A stretch of DNA of 64,000 bases from Ascoidea asiatica. Its lineage: Eukaryota > Ascomycota > Saccharomycetes > Ascoideales > Ascoideaceae. The stretch is from contig BCKQ01000002.1 in the NCBI GenBank assembly GCA_001600695.1, forward strand, positions 1,364,001-1,428,000. Direction: 5' to 3'. The translations under genes were made by a program, and so were the position numbers. Position 1 is the stretch's first letter; each line of letters starts with the position of its first letter. This document shows positions 11,341-20,305 of the stretch, piece after piece. The notes under the pieces were generated by a model. It worked only from the letters and a program-made list of their open reading frames with translations. It did no database searches and was not told the origin of the DNA.

Positions 11341-12690
11341 ATGGGATCAAAAACAAGTAATAAAACTAAAGATATTAAAAAAGTTAATGAAGTTAATGAA
11401 GTTAATGAAGTTAATGAAGTTAATGAATTATTAATTAAAGATGAAGTTTTAAAGAAAGCAATTGAAGAACTTGAGAAATATATTAAAAGAGAAGAAGAAA
11501 AAAAAGAAGATAATAATAATAAAAAAAATAAATTATTTGATGAAGATGATAATTTAAATTTTAAAACAATGTTTTTAAATATTCAATTTAAAAAAACAAT
11601 TTCACATAAAGAAAATTTTAAAAAAAATTTAATTAAATTACCAAATTCAATTTATTCAAATAATGAAAAAGATATTAAAATTTGTTTAATTATTAGAGAT
11701 ATTAAAGATAATGAAAATAATAATAAAGATAATGAAGAAGAATTATATAAAGAAATAAAAAATTTAAAAAAAATATATAAAATTTCAGAATTTTTAAAAA
11801 TTAAATCATTTGAACAAAAAAGAGAATTTTTTAAAAAATTTAATTTAATTTTAATTGATGATAATTTAATTAGAATGATACCAAAATTATTTAATAATGA
11901 AATTTATGGAGGAGAATTAAAGAAAAAAAAAAATTTAATAAAAATTCCAATATTAATAAAATTATTTAATAATAATGGAAATTTAAAATTAATTAAGAAT
12001 ATAAAATTTGAAATTTTAAATAAAATTCTTAAAAGTACATTTTTTATTAAAAATTTTGGTAATAATTTAAATATAATTATTGGAAATTTTAATAATTTAA
12101 ATAAAGAAGAAATTTTTGAAAATTTAAAAATTATTTTATTTGAAATTTATAATAAATTTGAAAATAATAATATTAATAATAATGAAATTAGATCAATTCA
12201 TTTAAAATTAGATGAATCACCATCATTACCATTATATTATTCTAAAGAATTATTTTCATCATCAAAAAGTAATGAGAATAATAATAAAGAAGAAGAGAAT
12301 AAAGAAGAAGAAGAAGAAGGAGATGAAGAAATTTATGAAAAGAATAATATTCCAAAAGAATTTAAATTAAGTAGTTTTGAAAAAGGATTATTAGAATTAG
12401 GTGAATTTGAAGGTACACCAGAATTTTTAAATAAAAAAGTTAAGAAATTTAATAAGAATAAAAAAGTAGAACTTAAACGTAAACTTAAAAATAAGAAAAG
12501 AAAACATGAGATTGTTGAAAATGAAGAAAATGAAGAAAATGAAGAAAATGAAGAAAAAGAAATAAAAAAGAAGAAAGAGATAAGTGAAGGTGAAAAAGAA
12601 AGTAAAAGTAATGAAGTAGTTAAAGAGAATGAAAAGAGTAAGAAGAATAAGAAAAGTAAGAAGAATAAGAAGAAGAGTAAAACTAATTAG
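11341..12690 (+). CDS. CIC1: Cic1/Nsa3-like ribosomal L1-domain assembly factor
   Basis: A 449-residue nucleolar protein of the ribosomal L1-like family. Cic1 (Nsa3) binds pre-60S particles and is needed for ITS2 processing. The L1-like core spans about residues 75-320: FNLILIDDNLIRMIPKLF, then NNLNIIIGNF, then IRSIHLKLDESPSLPLYYS, the last matching the SPVLPLYY segment of Cic1. After an acidic insert, FKLSSFEKGLLELG corresponds to the Cic1 C-terminal STFNKGLMEI motif, which favours Cic1 over the shorter paralogue Utp30. The N-terminus has a VNE tandem repeat (about residues 14-27) and the C-terminus a long Lys/Glu-rich tail; these make it longer than the 376 residues I recall for yeast Cic1. 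The start is the only ATG before the conserved N-terminal helix. Confidence 0.85.
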   Translation: MGSKTSNKTKDIKKVNEVNEVNEVNEVNELLIKDEVLKKAIEELEKYIKREEEKKEDNNNKKNKLFDEDDNLNFKTMFLNIQFKKTISHKENFKKNLIKLPNSIYSNNEKDIKICLIIRDIKDNENNNKDNEEELYKEIKNLKKIYKISEFLKIKSFEQKREFFKKFNLILIDDNLIRMIPKLFNNEIYGGELKKKKNLIKIPILIKLFNNNGNLKLIKNIKFEILNKILKSTFFIKNFGNNLNIIIGNFNNLNKEEIFENLKIILFEIYNKFENNNINNNEIRSIHLKLDESPSLPLYYSKELFSSSKSNENNNKEEENKEEEEEGDEEIYEKNNIPKEFKLSSFEKGLLELGEFEGTPEFLNKKVKKFNKNKKVELKRKLKNKKRKHEIVENEENEENEENEEKEIKKKKEISEGEKESKSNEVVKENEKSKKNKKSKKNKKKSKTN

Positions 12691-12993
12691 AATTGATTAA
12701 AGTATCTTCTTTCACCCTAGTTTATATCCAATAGTTATAATAGTTATATAATAGATATATAATAGATATATAATAGATATAATAGGTTATATACTCATCA
12801 TGAGCCAATGACTGCATTGAATCAGTTCTGGAGTATATTTGTGGTTGTGGTTGTTATTATCATTACCATACACTAACAGCATTATCTTCTATCTCTCTTC
12901 TATCCATGGCAGTTATTGCAGCTATTGCAGTTATTGTTATTGTTATTGTGGTGGATTTGAGACAGCCCGGGGAAGCAGAGAAGCAGACCCGTG

Positions 12994-13026
12994 TGCCTGG
13001 TCTCTGCCTGGTCTCTGCCTGGCTCC
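12994..13026. repeat. 11-bp tandem repeat TGCCTGGTCTC
   Basis: Three units at 12994-13004, 13005-13015 and 13016-13026; the last is TGCCTGGCTCC. It lies within the GC-rich island upstream of phosphoglucomutase. Confidence 0.85.
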
Positions 13027-13081
13027 TCTCGCCACGTGCCCACCGTCACCTGCCACCACCGCCAATAACGAAAGCGAGTCC

Positions 13082-13115
13082 CTTGTCTGGTGCTGTTTCT
13101 TGTCTGGTGCTGTTC
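13082..13115. repeat. 17-bp tandem duplication
   Basis: CTTGTCTGGTGCTGTTT (13082-13098) is followed directly by the same unit ending in TTC (13099-13115), and then by shorter degenerate copies to about 13135. It is part of the same GC-rich island. Confidence 0.85.
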
Positions 13116-13492
13116 CTTGTTCTGTTCCTTGTTTCCCCGGCGGCGTGTCCTGACATTGCTCAGTGTCAGTCCCTGCTCCCCGGCCACCTGTCCCGGATGC
13201 GTGTCCCTGTCCGCCTGAGATGAGATCTGGAGACTTTCTGGCTGTGAATGAGTGCATCTGTAACAGTAACAGTAACAATAGCAGTTAGTTATCACTGCTA
13301 CCACTGCTATTTAAATACTCAGTTTCCCTACTGTACAACTAATATATATATATATATATAATTTTAAAATTACCTTTATTTCCATTTACTTTTACTTTCT
13401 ATTTCAATTCAATTCACTTTATCTCAAATAATCTCAAATAATCTCGACTCAATTCAATTCAAATCAATAATTTATCAAATAATTTATTAAAA

Positions 13493-15223
13493 ATGATACC
13501 AGAATATAAAACTATTGAAGTTTCAACAATTCCATATCTTGATCAAAAACCAGGTACTTCTGGTTTACGTAAAAAAGTTAAAATTTTTCAAAAAAAAAAT
13601 TATACAGAAAATTTTATACAATCAATTTTAAATTCAATTCCTCAAGGTTCAAAAAATTCAACAATTGTTATTGGTGGTGATGGACGTTATTATAATGATG
13701 AAGTTATACAAATTATTGCAAATATTTCTGCTGCAAATGGTGTTAAAAAATTAATTATTGGTCAAAATGGTATTTTATCAACTCCAGCAACTTCAAATAT
13801 TATTAGAAATTTTTATAATGATGATCCTTTAAGTAAAATTGATAATAATGATAAAATTATTGGTGGTATAATCTTAACTGCTTCTCATAATCCTGGTGGT
13901 CCAAATAATGATTTAGGTATAAAATATAATTTATCAAATGGTGCTCCAGCTCCAGAATCTTTAACAAATAAAATGTTTGAAATTTCAAAAAATTTAAAAT
14001 CTTATAAATTTATAAATTTAAATAAAATTAATTTAAATCAAATTTCTATAAAAAAATATGGTCCTTTAATTATTCAAATTATTAATTCAACTTTTAATTA
14101 TGTTAAAATGTTAAAAGAAATTTTTGATTTTAATTTAATAAAATCTTTTATTAATAAAAATCAAAAATTAGGTTTTAAATTATTATTTGATTCTCTTAAT
14201 GGTGTTACTGGTCCATATGGTAAATCTATATTTATTGATGAATTAAATTTACCAATTAATTCTATTCAAAATTTTATACCAAAAAAAGATTTTGGTGGTT
14301 TACATCCTGATCCAAATTTAACTTATGCTAAAACTTTAGTTCAAAGAGTTGATAATGAAAATATTGCTTTTGGTGCTGCTTCTGATGGTGATGGTGATAG
14401 AAATATGATTTATGGTGCTGGAGCTTTTGTATCTCCTGGTGATTCTGTAGCAATAATTGCTGAATATGCAAATTCTATACCATATTTTAAAAAAAATGGT
14501 ATTTATGGTTTAGCTAGATCTATGCCAACTTCTGGTGCTTTAGATTTAGTTGCAATTAATAAAAATTTAAAAATTTATGAAGTACCAACTGGTTGGAAAT
14601 TTTTTTGTGCTTTATTTGATAATAAAAAATTATCAATTTGTGGTGAAGAAAGTTTTGGTACTGGTTCTATTCATATTAGAGAAAAAGATGGTTTATGGGC
14701 AATTATGGCTTGGTTAAATATTTTAGCATATTATGATTCAATTAATCCAAATTTAAAAAATTTTGCTTCAATAAAAATTATTCAAGATAATTTTTGGTTA
14801 AAATATGGTAGAACTTTTTTTACAAGATATGATTATGAAAATTGTAAAATTGAAAATGCAAATAATCTTATAAATAATTTAAAATTAAAAATTAATAATA
14901 AAAATTTTATTAATTCAAAAATTTTTAATAATTTAATTGTCTTAGATTCTGGTGATTTTGAATATACTGATTTAGATGGTTCAATTTCTAAAAATCAAGG
15001 TTTATTTATTAAACTTTCAAATGGTTTAAGATTTATTATTAGATTATCTGGTACTGGTTCTTCTGGTGCAACTATTAGATTATATATTGAATTACATTCA
15101 AATAATCCAAATACTTATCAATTACCTGTTGATGAATTCTTAAAAGATCATATAAATAATATCACTTCATTTTTAAAATTTAATGAATTTATTGGTCGTG
15201 ATGAACCTGATGTACGTACTTAA
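13493..15223 (+). CDS. PGM2: Phosphoglucomutase
   Basis: Cytosolic alpha-D-phosphohexomutase interconverting glucose 1-phosphate and glucose 6-phosphate, linking glycogen, trehalose, UDP-glucose and galactose metabolism with glycolysis. All four active-site segments are present in 576 residues: GTSGLRKK at 21-28, the phosphoserine loop TASHNPGG with Ser131, the Mg-binding loop DGDGDRNM near residue 300, the sugar-binding GEESFGTGS, and a phosphate-binding RLSGTGSSG near the C-terminus. Length agrees with yeast Pgm2 (569 residues as I recall). The start MIPEYKTIEV matches the family N-terminus. Whether this is Pgm1 or Pgm2 cannot be told in a species that may have only one. Codons are extremely AT-biased. 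Confidence 0.97.
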   Translation: MIPEYKTIEVSTIPYLDQKPGTSGLRKKVKIFQKKNYTENFIQSILNSIPQGSKNSTIVIGGDGRYYNDEVIQIIANISAANGVKKLIIGQNGILSTPATSNIIRNFYNDDPLSKIDNNDKIIGGIILTASHNPGGPNNDLGIKYNLSNGAPAPESLTNKMFEISKNLKSYKFINLNKINLNQISIKKYGPLIIQIINSTFNYVKMLKEIFDFNLIKSFINKNQKLGFKLLFDSLNGVTGPYGKSIFIDELNLPINSIQNFIPKKDFGGLHPDPNLTYAKTLVQRVDNENIAFGAASDGDGDRNMIYGAGAFVSPGDSVAIIAEYANSIPYFKKNGIYGLARSMPTSGALDLVAINKNLKIYEVPTGWKFFCALFDNKKLSICGEESFGTGSIHIREKDGLWAIMAWLNILAYYDSINPNLKNFASIKIIQDNFWLKYGRTFFTRYDYENCKIENANNLINNLKLKINNKNFINSKIFNNLIVLDSGDFEYTDLDGSISKNQGLFIKLSNGLRFIIRLSGTGSSGATIRLYIELHSNNPNTYQLPVDEFLKDHINNITSFLKFNEFIGRDEPDVRT

Positions 15224-15438
15224 TTCTATTAATTATTTCTTTTTCTCATTCTCTCTATCTTCTCTTTCTTTTTCTTATAATATTCATAATATTCATAATA
15301 TTCATAATATTCATAATACTCATAATATACATATTTTTTTTTATAACCATATCTCATTCATATTTAACGCCATTAGTAATACTATAACCATATTTTTTAA
15401 TAAACACAGTGATATATATCATATATCATCATAATACA

Positions 15439-16632
15439 CTATTTATTAAAATAATCTTTATTTTTACTAACTAAATTAAATAATAAATTTGATTCTTTAC
15501 TTATTTTTTCCTTAAATGTTAAATTTTGTAATTTTATTAAATCTTTATTATTAATTTTATTATTTAATGAATCTATTCGAATTCTTTCTTCATTAAATTC
15601 ATTAATAAATTTTTCTTTTGATAAAATTAATTCATTATCAAATAAACATTTTCCTTCTTTACCTTGTCTCCAATTTTCAATCCACCAACATGCTGTACCA
15701 ATCTCATCAAAATTTGTTGAAATTCCTTTTAATTTTTTTTTTATACTTTTTGAATTTTTTAAATTTCTTGAATTCATATTATTATTTGATTTTCCAATTT
15801 TTTTAGATATATAATATAATAATTTATATATATTATTTGTTGGTTTTGAATAATAATTTGAATATAATTTACCACTTGAATCTTGCTTATTTAATATATA
15901 TAATAAATAATCTGCTTGAATTATTGGATCAATTAATTTACTTTTTATTGATCCAATTAATGCTAAAATTATCATGGTTTCTGAATTTTTAACTGTTGGT
16001 AATGAAACTCCTGGTGTATCATATAATAAAATATCTGGAATTTCACTAATTCTTATAATCTCACTTGTCTTTTTTGTTATTCCAGGTTGTCCACCAATTC
16101 TTGCAACTTTTTTATAATCTTTACCACCATTTAATCCAATTTTTCTTAAATTATTAACTAATGTACTTTTACCAACATTTGGCATTCCAATTATAACTAA
16201 TCTATATCCTAAAGGTTGTGGTGGATAAATATTTTCAAATTTACTTTTAATTTTTTTAACTAAACTTTTAATTTTACTAATTTGATTAAAATTTATTAAC
16301 ATAAATTCTTCATTATTATTATGACATTTTTTTAAAATTTTTTCATTTAATTTACTTAAATCACTTTTTGAATAAAGAATTAATCTATTCTTACCTTTTA
16401 AAACTCTATCAAATAAAACATTTCTTGTACTTATTGGTGCTCTTGAATCTCTAACTTCTAAAACAAAATCAATTTGTGGACTTAATGCTGACATTCGTTT
16501 TATAGCTTTCAAATGATAACCTTTGAAATCTGCTAATGAAACTTTCACTTCTGGAAATGAAGTCCTAGGAACAAAAATCTTAGGCAAACTTTTCTTTATC
16601 ACTAAACCAACACTTTTTAATTCTGATGCCAT
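15439..16632 (-). CDS. MTG1: Mitochondrial ribosome-assembly GTPase Mtg1
   Basis: Circularly permuted GTPase of the YlqF/Mtg1 family, acting on the mitochondrial inner membrane in large ribosomal subunit assembly. The permuted order is visible in 397 residues: G4 motif SKSD at 88-91 (variant of NKxD), G1 P-loop GMPNVGKST at 149-157, a G2 region GGQPGITKK, and G3 DTPGV at 205-209. The N-terminus VIKKSLPKIFVPRTSFPEVK is basic, as expected for mitochondrial import. Upstream VRDSRAPIS is the family signature before G4. It converges on phosphoglucomutase (215 bp between stops) and diverges from KTI12. Confidence 0.95.
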   Translation of the reverse strand: MASELKSVGLVIKKSLPKIFVPRTSFPEVKVSLADFKGYHLKAIKRMSALSPQIDFVLEVRDSRAPISTRNVLFDRVLKGKNRLILYSKSDLSKLNEKILKKCHNNNEEFMLINFNQISKIKSLVKKIKSKFENIYPPQPLGYRLVIIGMPNVGKSTLVNNLRKIGLNGGKDYKKVARIGGQPGITKKTSEIIRISEIPDILLYDTPGVSLPTVKNSETMIILALIGSIKSKLIDPIIQADYLLYILNKQDSSGKLYSNYYSKPTNNIYKLLYYISKKIGKSNNNMNSRNLKNSKSIKKKLKGISTNFDEIGTACWWIENWRQGKEGKCLFDNELILSKEKFINEFNEERIRIDSLNNKINNKDLIKLQNLTFKEKISKESNLLFNLVSKNKDYFNK

Positions 16633-16958
16633 TATGTGTATTAATCTATATATATATATAAGATGTAATAAATCTGTATTTGAATTTAATTATACATTAT
16701 ATCCAATCAATAATCTGTTATAAAAATTAAATAGTAACTTAACTCAAAATATAATTTTGGTGGGGGATTAAAATTCAACCAAGTTTTTTTCAGACTTTGA
16801 ACGGGATTCAAACTTTCACTAAAATTTGATTCGAAAATTTTATTATCAAAGACTCTGTTAAGTTTAATCCAAATATAATAGAGAAAAGTTCATTTCAACA
16901 AATAATAGATAATAATATCTATAACTCAAACAAGTGATATAAAGAAAATATAAATCAA
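16633..16958. other. Divergent promoter MTG1/KTI12
   Basis: A 326-bp region between two start codons. It holds a TA repeat at about 16648-16660 and a somewhat GC-richer core near 16757-16815 (GGTGGGGGATT, then ACGGGATTCAAAC). I see no element I can name. Confidence 0.6.
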
Positions 16959-17834
16959 ATGCCTTTGGTTATTTTAACAGGATATCCATCTTCTGGAAAA
17001 ACAGTGGTAGCTAAAAAGTTAAAAGATCTTCTTACAAAAAAAATTGAAAAACTTCCTTCAAATTCAAAAGCATCAAAATTTAAAGTTATTTATCACTCAG
17101 ATGAAACACTTGGAATAAATCATAATGATTATAGAGAATCAATCACAGAAAAAAGTGCTAGAGGTCTTCAAATGTCTGCTGTTAAAAGAGATATAAGTGA
17201 TTCAAATATTGTGATACTAGATTCTCTAGCTTATATAAAAGGATTTCGTTATCAACTTTTTTGTGAGTCAAAATTAGTTTCAACAACTCATTGTGTTATT
17301 AATGTTGTTGCACCTTTAAAAACATGTTTAGAATATAACTCCTTAAAACCAATAAATGAAAGATGGGATGAAGATTTAATGAATCAATTAATAATGAGAT
17401 TTGAAGAACCTAATGGGAATAACAGATGGGATTCTCCTTTAATTACTATAACTTATGACTATAAAGAGTTACCAATCGATCAAGTTTGGGCTGCTTTAAT
17501 AACAAATAAGAAATTGAAGCCTAATGCTGCAACAGTGGTGAAACCTTTTGCTTCTGGAAATTATATAAATACTTTAGACAAATCTACTCAAGAAGTTATA
17601 TCTAAAATATCTCAATTTCAAAAATTACAATCATATGGAGGACGAGTTTTAATTATTAGAGCAGCTTCTGAAGACGATAAAGATACATATGTTGATCTTC
17701 CAGGTTCAGTATCTATTGCTCAATTACAGAGAATAAGAAGGTCATTTATTTCATTAAATAAAGTAAGGGCTCTCGATGTTGAAAGAATCATTCCCTTATT
17801 TGTAGAATACATAAACAAAAGTTTGAATGAATAA
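16959..17834 (+). CDS. KTI12: Elongator-associated protein Kti12
   Basis: P-loop protein that associates with Elongator and is needed for wobble-uridine modification (mcm5/ncm5) of tRNA. The family start MPLVILTGYPSSGKT is intact, with P-loop GYPSSGKT at residues 8-15. It continues with YHSDETLGI, a basic-acidic segment SAVKRDISDSNIVILDSLAYIKGFRYQL (Walker B-like VILDS), and the C-terminal QRIRRSFISLNK. The 291 residues are close to the yeast protein (313 as I recall). Its stop is only 34 bp from the stop of ATP25 on the other strand, so the two transcripts must overlap or share terminator sequence. Confidence 0.96.
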   Translation: MPLVILTGYPSSGKTVVAKKLKDLLTKKIEKLPSNSKASKFKVIYHSDETLGINHNDYRESITEKSARGLQMSAVKRDISDSNIVILDSLAYIKGFRYQLFCESKLVSTTHCVINVVAPLKTCLEYNSLKPINERWDEDLMNQLIMRFEEPNGNNRWDSPLITITYDYKELPIDQVWAALITNKKLKPNAATVVKPFASGNYINTLDKSTQEVISKISQFQKLQSYGGRVLIIRAASEDDKDTYVDLPGSVSIAQLQRIRRSFISLNKVRALDVERIIPLFVEYINKSLNE

Positions 17835-17868
17835 AAAAATTATATACATAGATCAATTAGTTTTAATC

Positions 17869-19923
17869 TTAATTTTCTTCATTATCTAAAAGTTGTTTTC
17901 TCAACTCAACATATTTTGTTCCATCAAAATCAATTTTTTCAAGCATTTGATTAATTCCATTTTTAATATCTCTATCAATTTTAATTTCATTTTTCTCTAT
18001 AGATTTTGGAAGAACAGTATCTAAAAAGTATTCAATTTCATTATCATTCTCTAATTCATTAAGATATTTAATTAAAAAATCCCATGGTCTTGAATCATTA
18101 GAAAGATTCATTACGTCCATTTCTTGGTTTTTAGCAGAAATAATAGCGTCTCGAGAGTATCTAAGATTGTAACTGGTTTCCCAAATAAACCAGAATAGTT
18201 CCCAATCATTACAAGATGCTAGGATTGTTAAATATAAACAGTACATTTTATTCTTTATTTCTAGTGGAACATCTTTTTGTGCATCTATTATATGACCAAT
18301 AACTTTTGAAATAAATCTTGTGTAAGTAGGAACAACAATTTTTTTTTTTTTCACATTTAATGTATTTGAAAGTTTACTAATAGGAGAATAAGAAATTTTT
18401 GGATCAATTTTTTTTAAACAGGATGAAACATTTGTTCCAAGTTGAATCATTAAGAAAATTAATTCGTGATTGAGCACTAAGTTTTGAGTTCTGAGAATGA
18501 AACAATCTTTCAAAATATCGGCTAAATGTCTATATTTCACTCTGAGAATTTTTTGAGTTTTTGCTGGTGAATCAATTTTTCCAAGTTGAGGTGTATGAAT
18601 CATAGATACAATAAATATTTTAAGATCTTCTTGAGTTAACATATACCCACAAGATTGTTTTTCATAAAGAACATTTTTGATATCAGTAATGCTAACTGCT
18701 TCAGGATTGATAAAATGAACTGTTTCCATAAATTCATAATATATTTTCCAGTGATCTGCATTGGGTAGTAAAGGAAAATGATCTTTAAAGCTTGCCACTA
18801 ATTGTCTATTTGAAATGGTTTTTCGTGCATAATCAAATGTAATATTATAAAGATGATTGCAAAAAGACTTCAAAATATAAGTTGAAATAGTATCATCTAC
18901 TTTTATCTCATTTGATCTTATATATTTAATTATATTTGAAAATTCACCAGTATCAGAAAGTTCTTTGACTTTTTCTATATTGGAAGTTACTACTTGATCA
19001 TCATAATTTTCAATAGATTTTATATTATCTTGAGCAACTGAATTAAATGAGCTTGTATGAAAAGACCTTATTCCAGAAAAAATATTATCATTATCTATCG
19101 TATCAGACTTAGGTTTACGATAATATTGATCTCTTTTGGATTTTGGTGACCATAACAATTCTAAGTTTAACTCGTATCTTCTTTCTTCGGTCAAAAGATG
19201 AATATAAATTCCATTACATTTTGTATCTATCATAATCCAACTATTTGGAGTAGAAGCTTCAGATAAACCAAAATAGTTATCAACTGAACTAGAGGTAGTC
19301 TTTTTAGCTTGTTTCCTTAATTTTTTCTGTTTAGCTATAGAAGTTGAAGTTTTATCAACTCCATCGACATAAGGAACTGTACCAAATGTTTTTTTGAAAA
19401 ACTGACTTAATGCCTTTGAAGCCTTAACTAAATGCTTTTCAGATTTTCCTGTAGTCAATATCATATATTTTGAAAAATCTTTGGCACCAATATCATCTTC
19501 TTTCAATTCACCTATATCCAATATTTTAATATCTTCAAGTCCCAAACGCGTAGCTAATTCTTTGGTGATAGTTGATAATGATTCTGGAGATCCTTCTGGC
19601 ATTTCTGGAATTTTATTAGCATTTAAAGGCACAGCTAATTCAGAAGAGTTATTTTCACGCATATACCAAGGAACAGCAGAATCATTTTCTGGAGTTATTG
19701 AAGATTCAGATTGAATATCCTCATTTTGTGTTTTTTCAACTGAGTTATCAGATTCTTTTACACCAATTTGGGTTTCTGAATCATCCTTTGAAATTTCACT
19801 TGAAGTTTTTCTTATTTGATATCTGGGATTGAAAATTAAGGATCCTTTCCTTCCTATTGTCAAGGACTGTGAAAACCCGACCTTCAATGCCCTTTTTTTA
19901 GCTAGACTAATACCTGCAAACAT
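17869..19923 (-). CDS. ATP25: Mitochondrial Atp25 (RsfS-like domain plus OLI1 mRNA-stability domain)
   Basis: A mitochondrial protein that, in yeast, is made as a fusion and cut in two: the C-terminal half stabilises OLI1 (ATP9) mRNA and the N-terminal half, an RsfS/Iojap-like domain, associates with the mitochondrial ribosome. In 684 residues the N-terminal presequence is basic (AKKRALKVGF). The RsfS-like domain runs about 115-260 (LGLEDIKILDIGEL, YMILTTGKSEKHLVKASKAL, then SWIMIDTKCNGIYIHLL). At about 282-292 FSGIRSFHTSS looks like an internal matrix-peptidase site, matching the known processing. The rest, about 300-684, is a helical domain typical of Atp25. Yeast Atp25 is 612 residues as I recall. 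Confidence 0.92.
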   Translation of the reverse strand: MFAGISLAKKRALKVGFSQSLTIGRKGSLIFNPRYQIRKTSSEISKDDSETQIGVKESDNSVEKTQNEDIQSESSITPENDSAVPWYMRENNSSELAVPLNANKIPEMPEGSPESLSTITKELATRLGLEDIKILDIGELKEDDIGAKDFSKYMILTTGKSEKHLVKASKALSQFFKKTFGTVPYVDGVDKTSTSIAKQKKLRKQAKKTTSSSVDNYFGLSEASTPNSWIMIDTKCNGIYIHLLTEERRYELNLELLWSPKSKRDQYYRKPKSDTIDNDNIFSGIRSFHTSSFNSVAQDNIKSIENYDDQVVTSNIEKVKELSDTGEFSNIIKYIRSNEIKVDDTISTYILKSFCNHLYNITFDYARKTISNRQLVASFKDHFPLLPNADHWKIYYEFMETVHFINPEAVSITDIKNVLYEKQSCGYMLTQEDLKIFIVSMIHTPQLGKIDSPAKTQKILRVKYRHLADILKDCFILRTQNLVLNHELIFLMIQLGTNVSSCLKKIDPKISYSPISKLSNTLNVKKKKIVVPTYTRFISKVIGHIIDAQKDVPLEIKNKMYCLYLTILASCNDWELFWFIWETSYNLRYSRDAIISAKNQEMDVMNLSNDSRPWDFLIKYLNELENDNEIEYFLDTVLPKSIEKNEIKIDRDIKNGINQMLEKIDFDGTKYVELRKQLLDNEEN

Positions 19924-20305
19924 TTTGTCTAAGAGGAATATTATAATGGTTTATAGTTAAAGACAGAAACAGGTATTTTAAATATTCAATTGAAGTTTTC
20001 AATGATGCTAAAAACAAAAGTTTAAAGAAAATAAAAGAAGTTCAGTGATAATGAAAAAATAAAAAAACAGTTCTGAATAGACCCGTCGCAGTGGTTTTGT
20101 CTGATTTCATATGCTTTCCACTCGTTTTTACAACGATCAATTGTTTATAACTTTATTTATCTTTTATTTTATAAACATTGGTATTGAATGAATAATTCAG
20201 TGAATAAACAAAAAACAAATTGGCATTAATAACCAGGAATCCTTAAAAACAGAAGAATTATTGAATTCCTTAATATATTTTCCATATTTCTCTTTCAAAA
20301 TTTCA
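19924..20305. other. Divergent promoter ATP25/SLD2
   Basis: About 380 bp between the ATP25 start and the preferred SLD2 start. It has a small GC-richer patch, GACCCGTCGCAGTGG, at about 20090-20104. I looked for an MluI cell-cycle box (ACGCGT) expected for a replication gene and found none here. Confidence 0.6.

Larger units (their letters stand above)
12691..13492. other. Intergenic with GC-rich island upstream of phosphoglucomutase
   Basis: About 800 bp between CIC1 and the phosphoglucomutase gene. From about 12950 to 13270 base composition jumps to GC-rich, with short tandem repeats (12994-13026 and 13082-13115) and a CACGTG at 13033-13038. Several overlapping frames run through this island on both strands, but they are Cys/Leu/Pro repeats with no recognisable family, so I do not call them. 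A TA-repeat at about 13344-13360 and pyrimidine-rich DNA precede the start codon. Confidence 0.7.

Noticed and set aside
12839-13304. Several overlapping frames on both strands in the island upstream of PGM
   Set aside because: All derive from the same repeats in different frames and contradict each other; none looks like a protein.
19540-19560. MCB cell-cycle element ACGCGT near SLD2
   Set aside because: It lies inside the ATP25 coding sequence, about 750 bp from SLD2.
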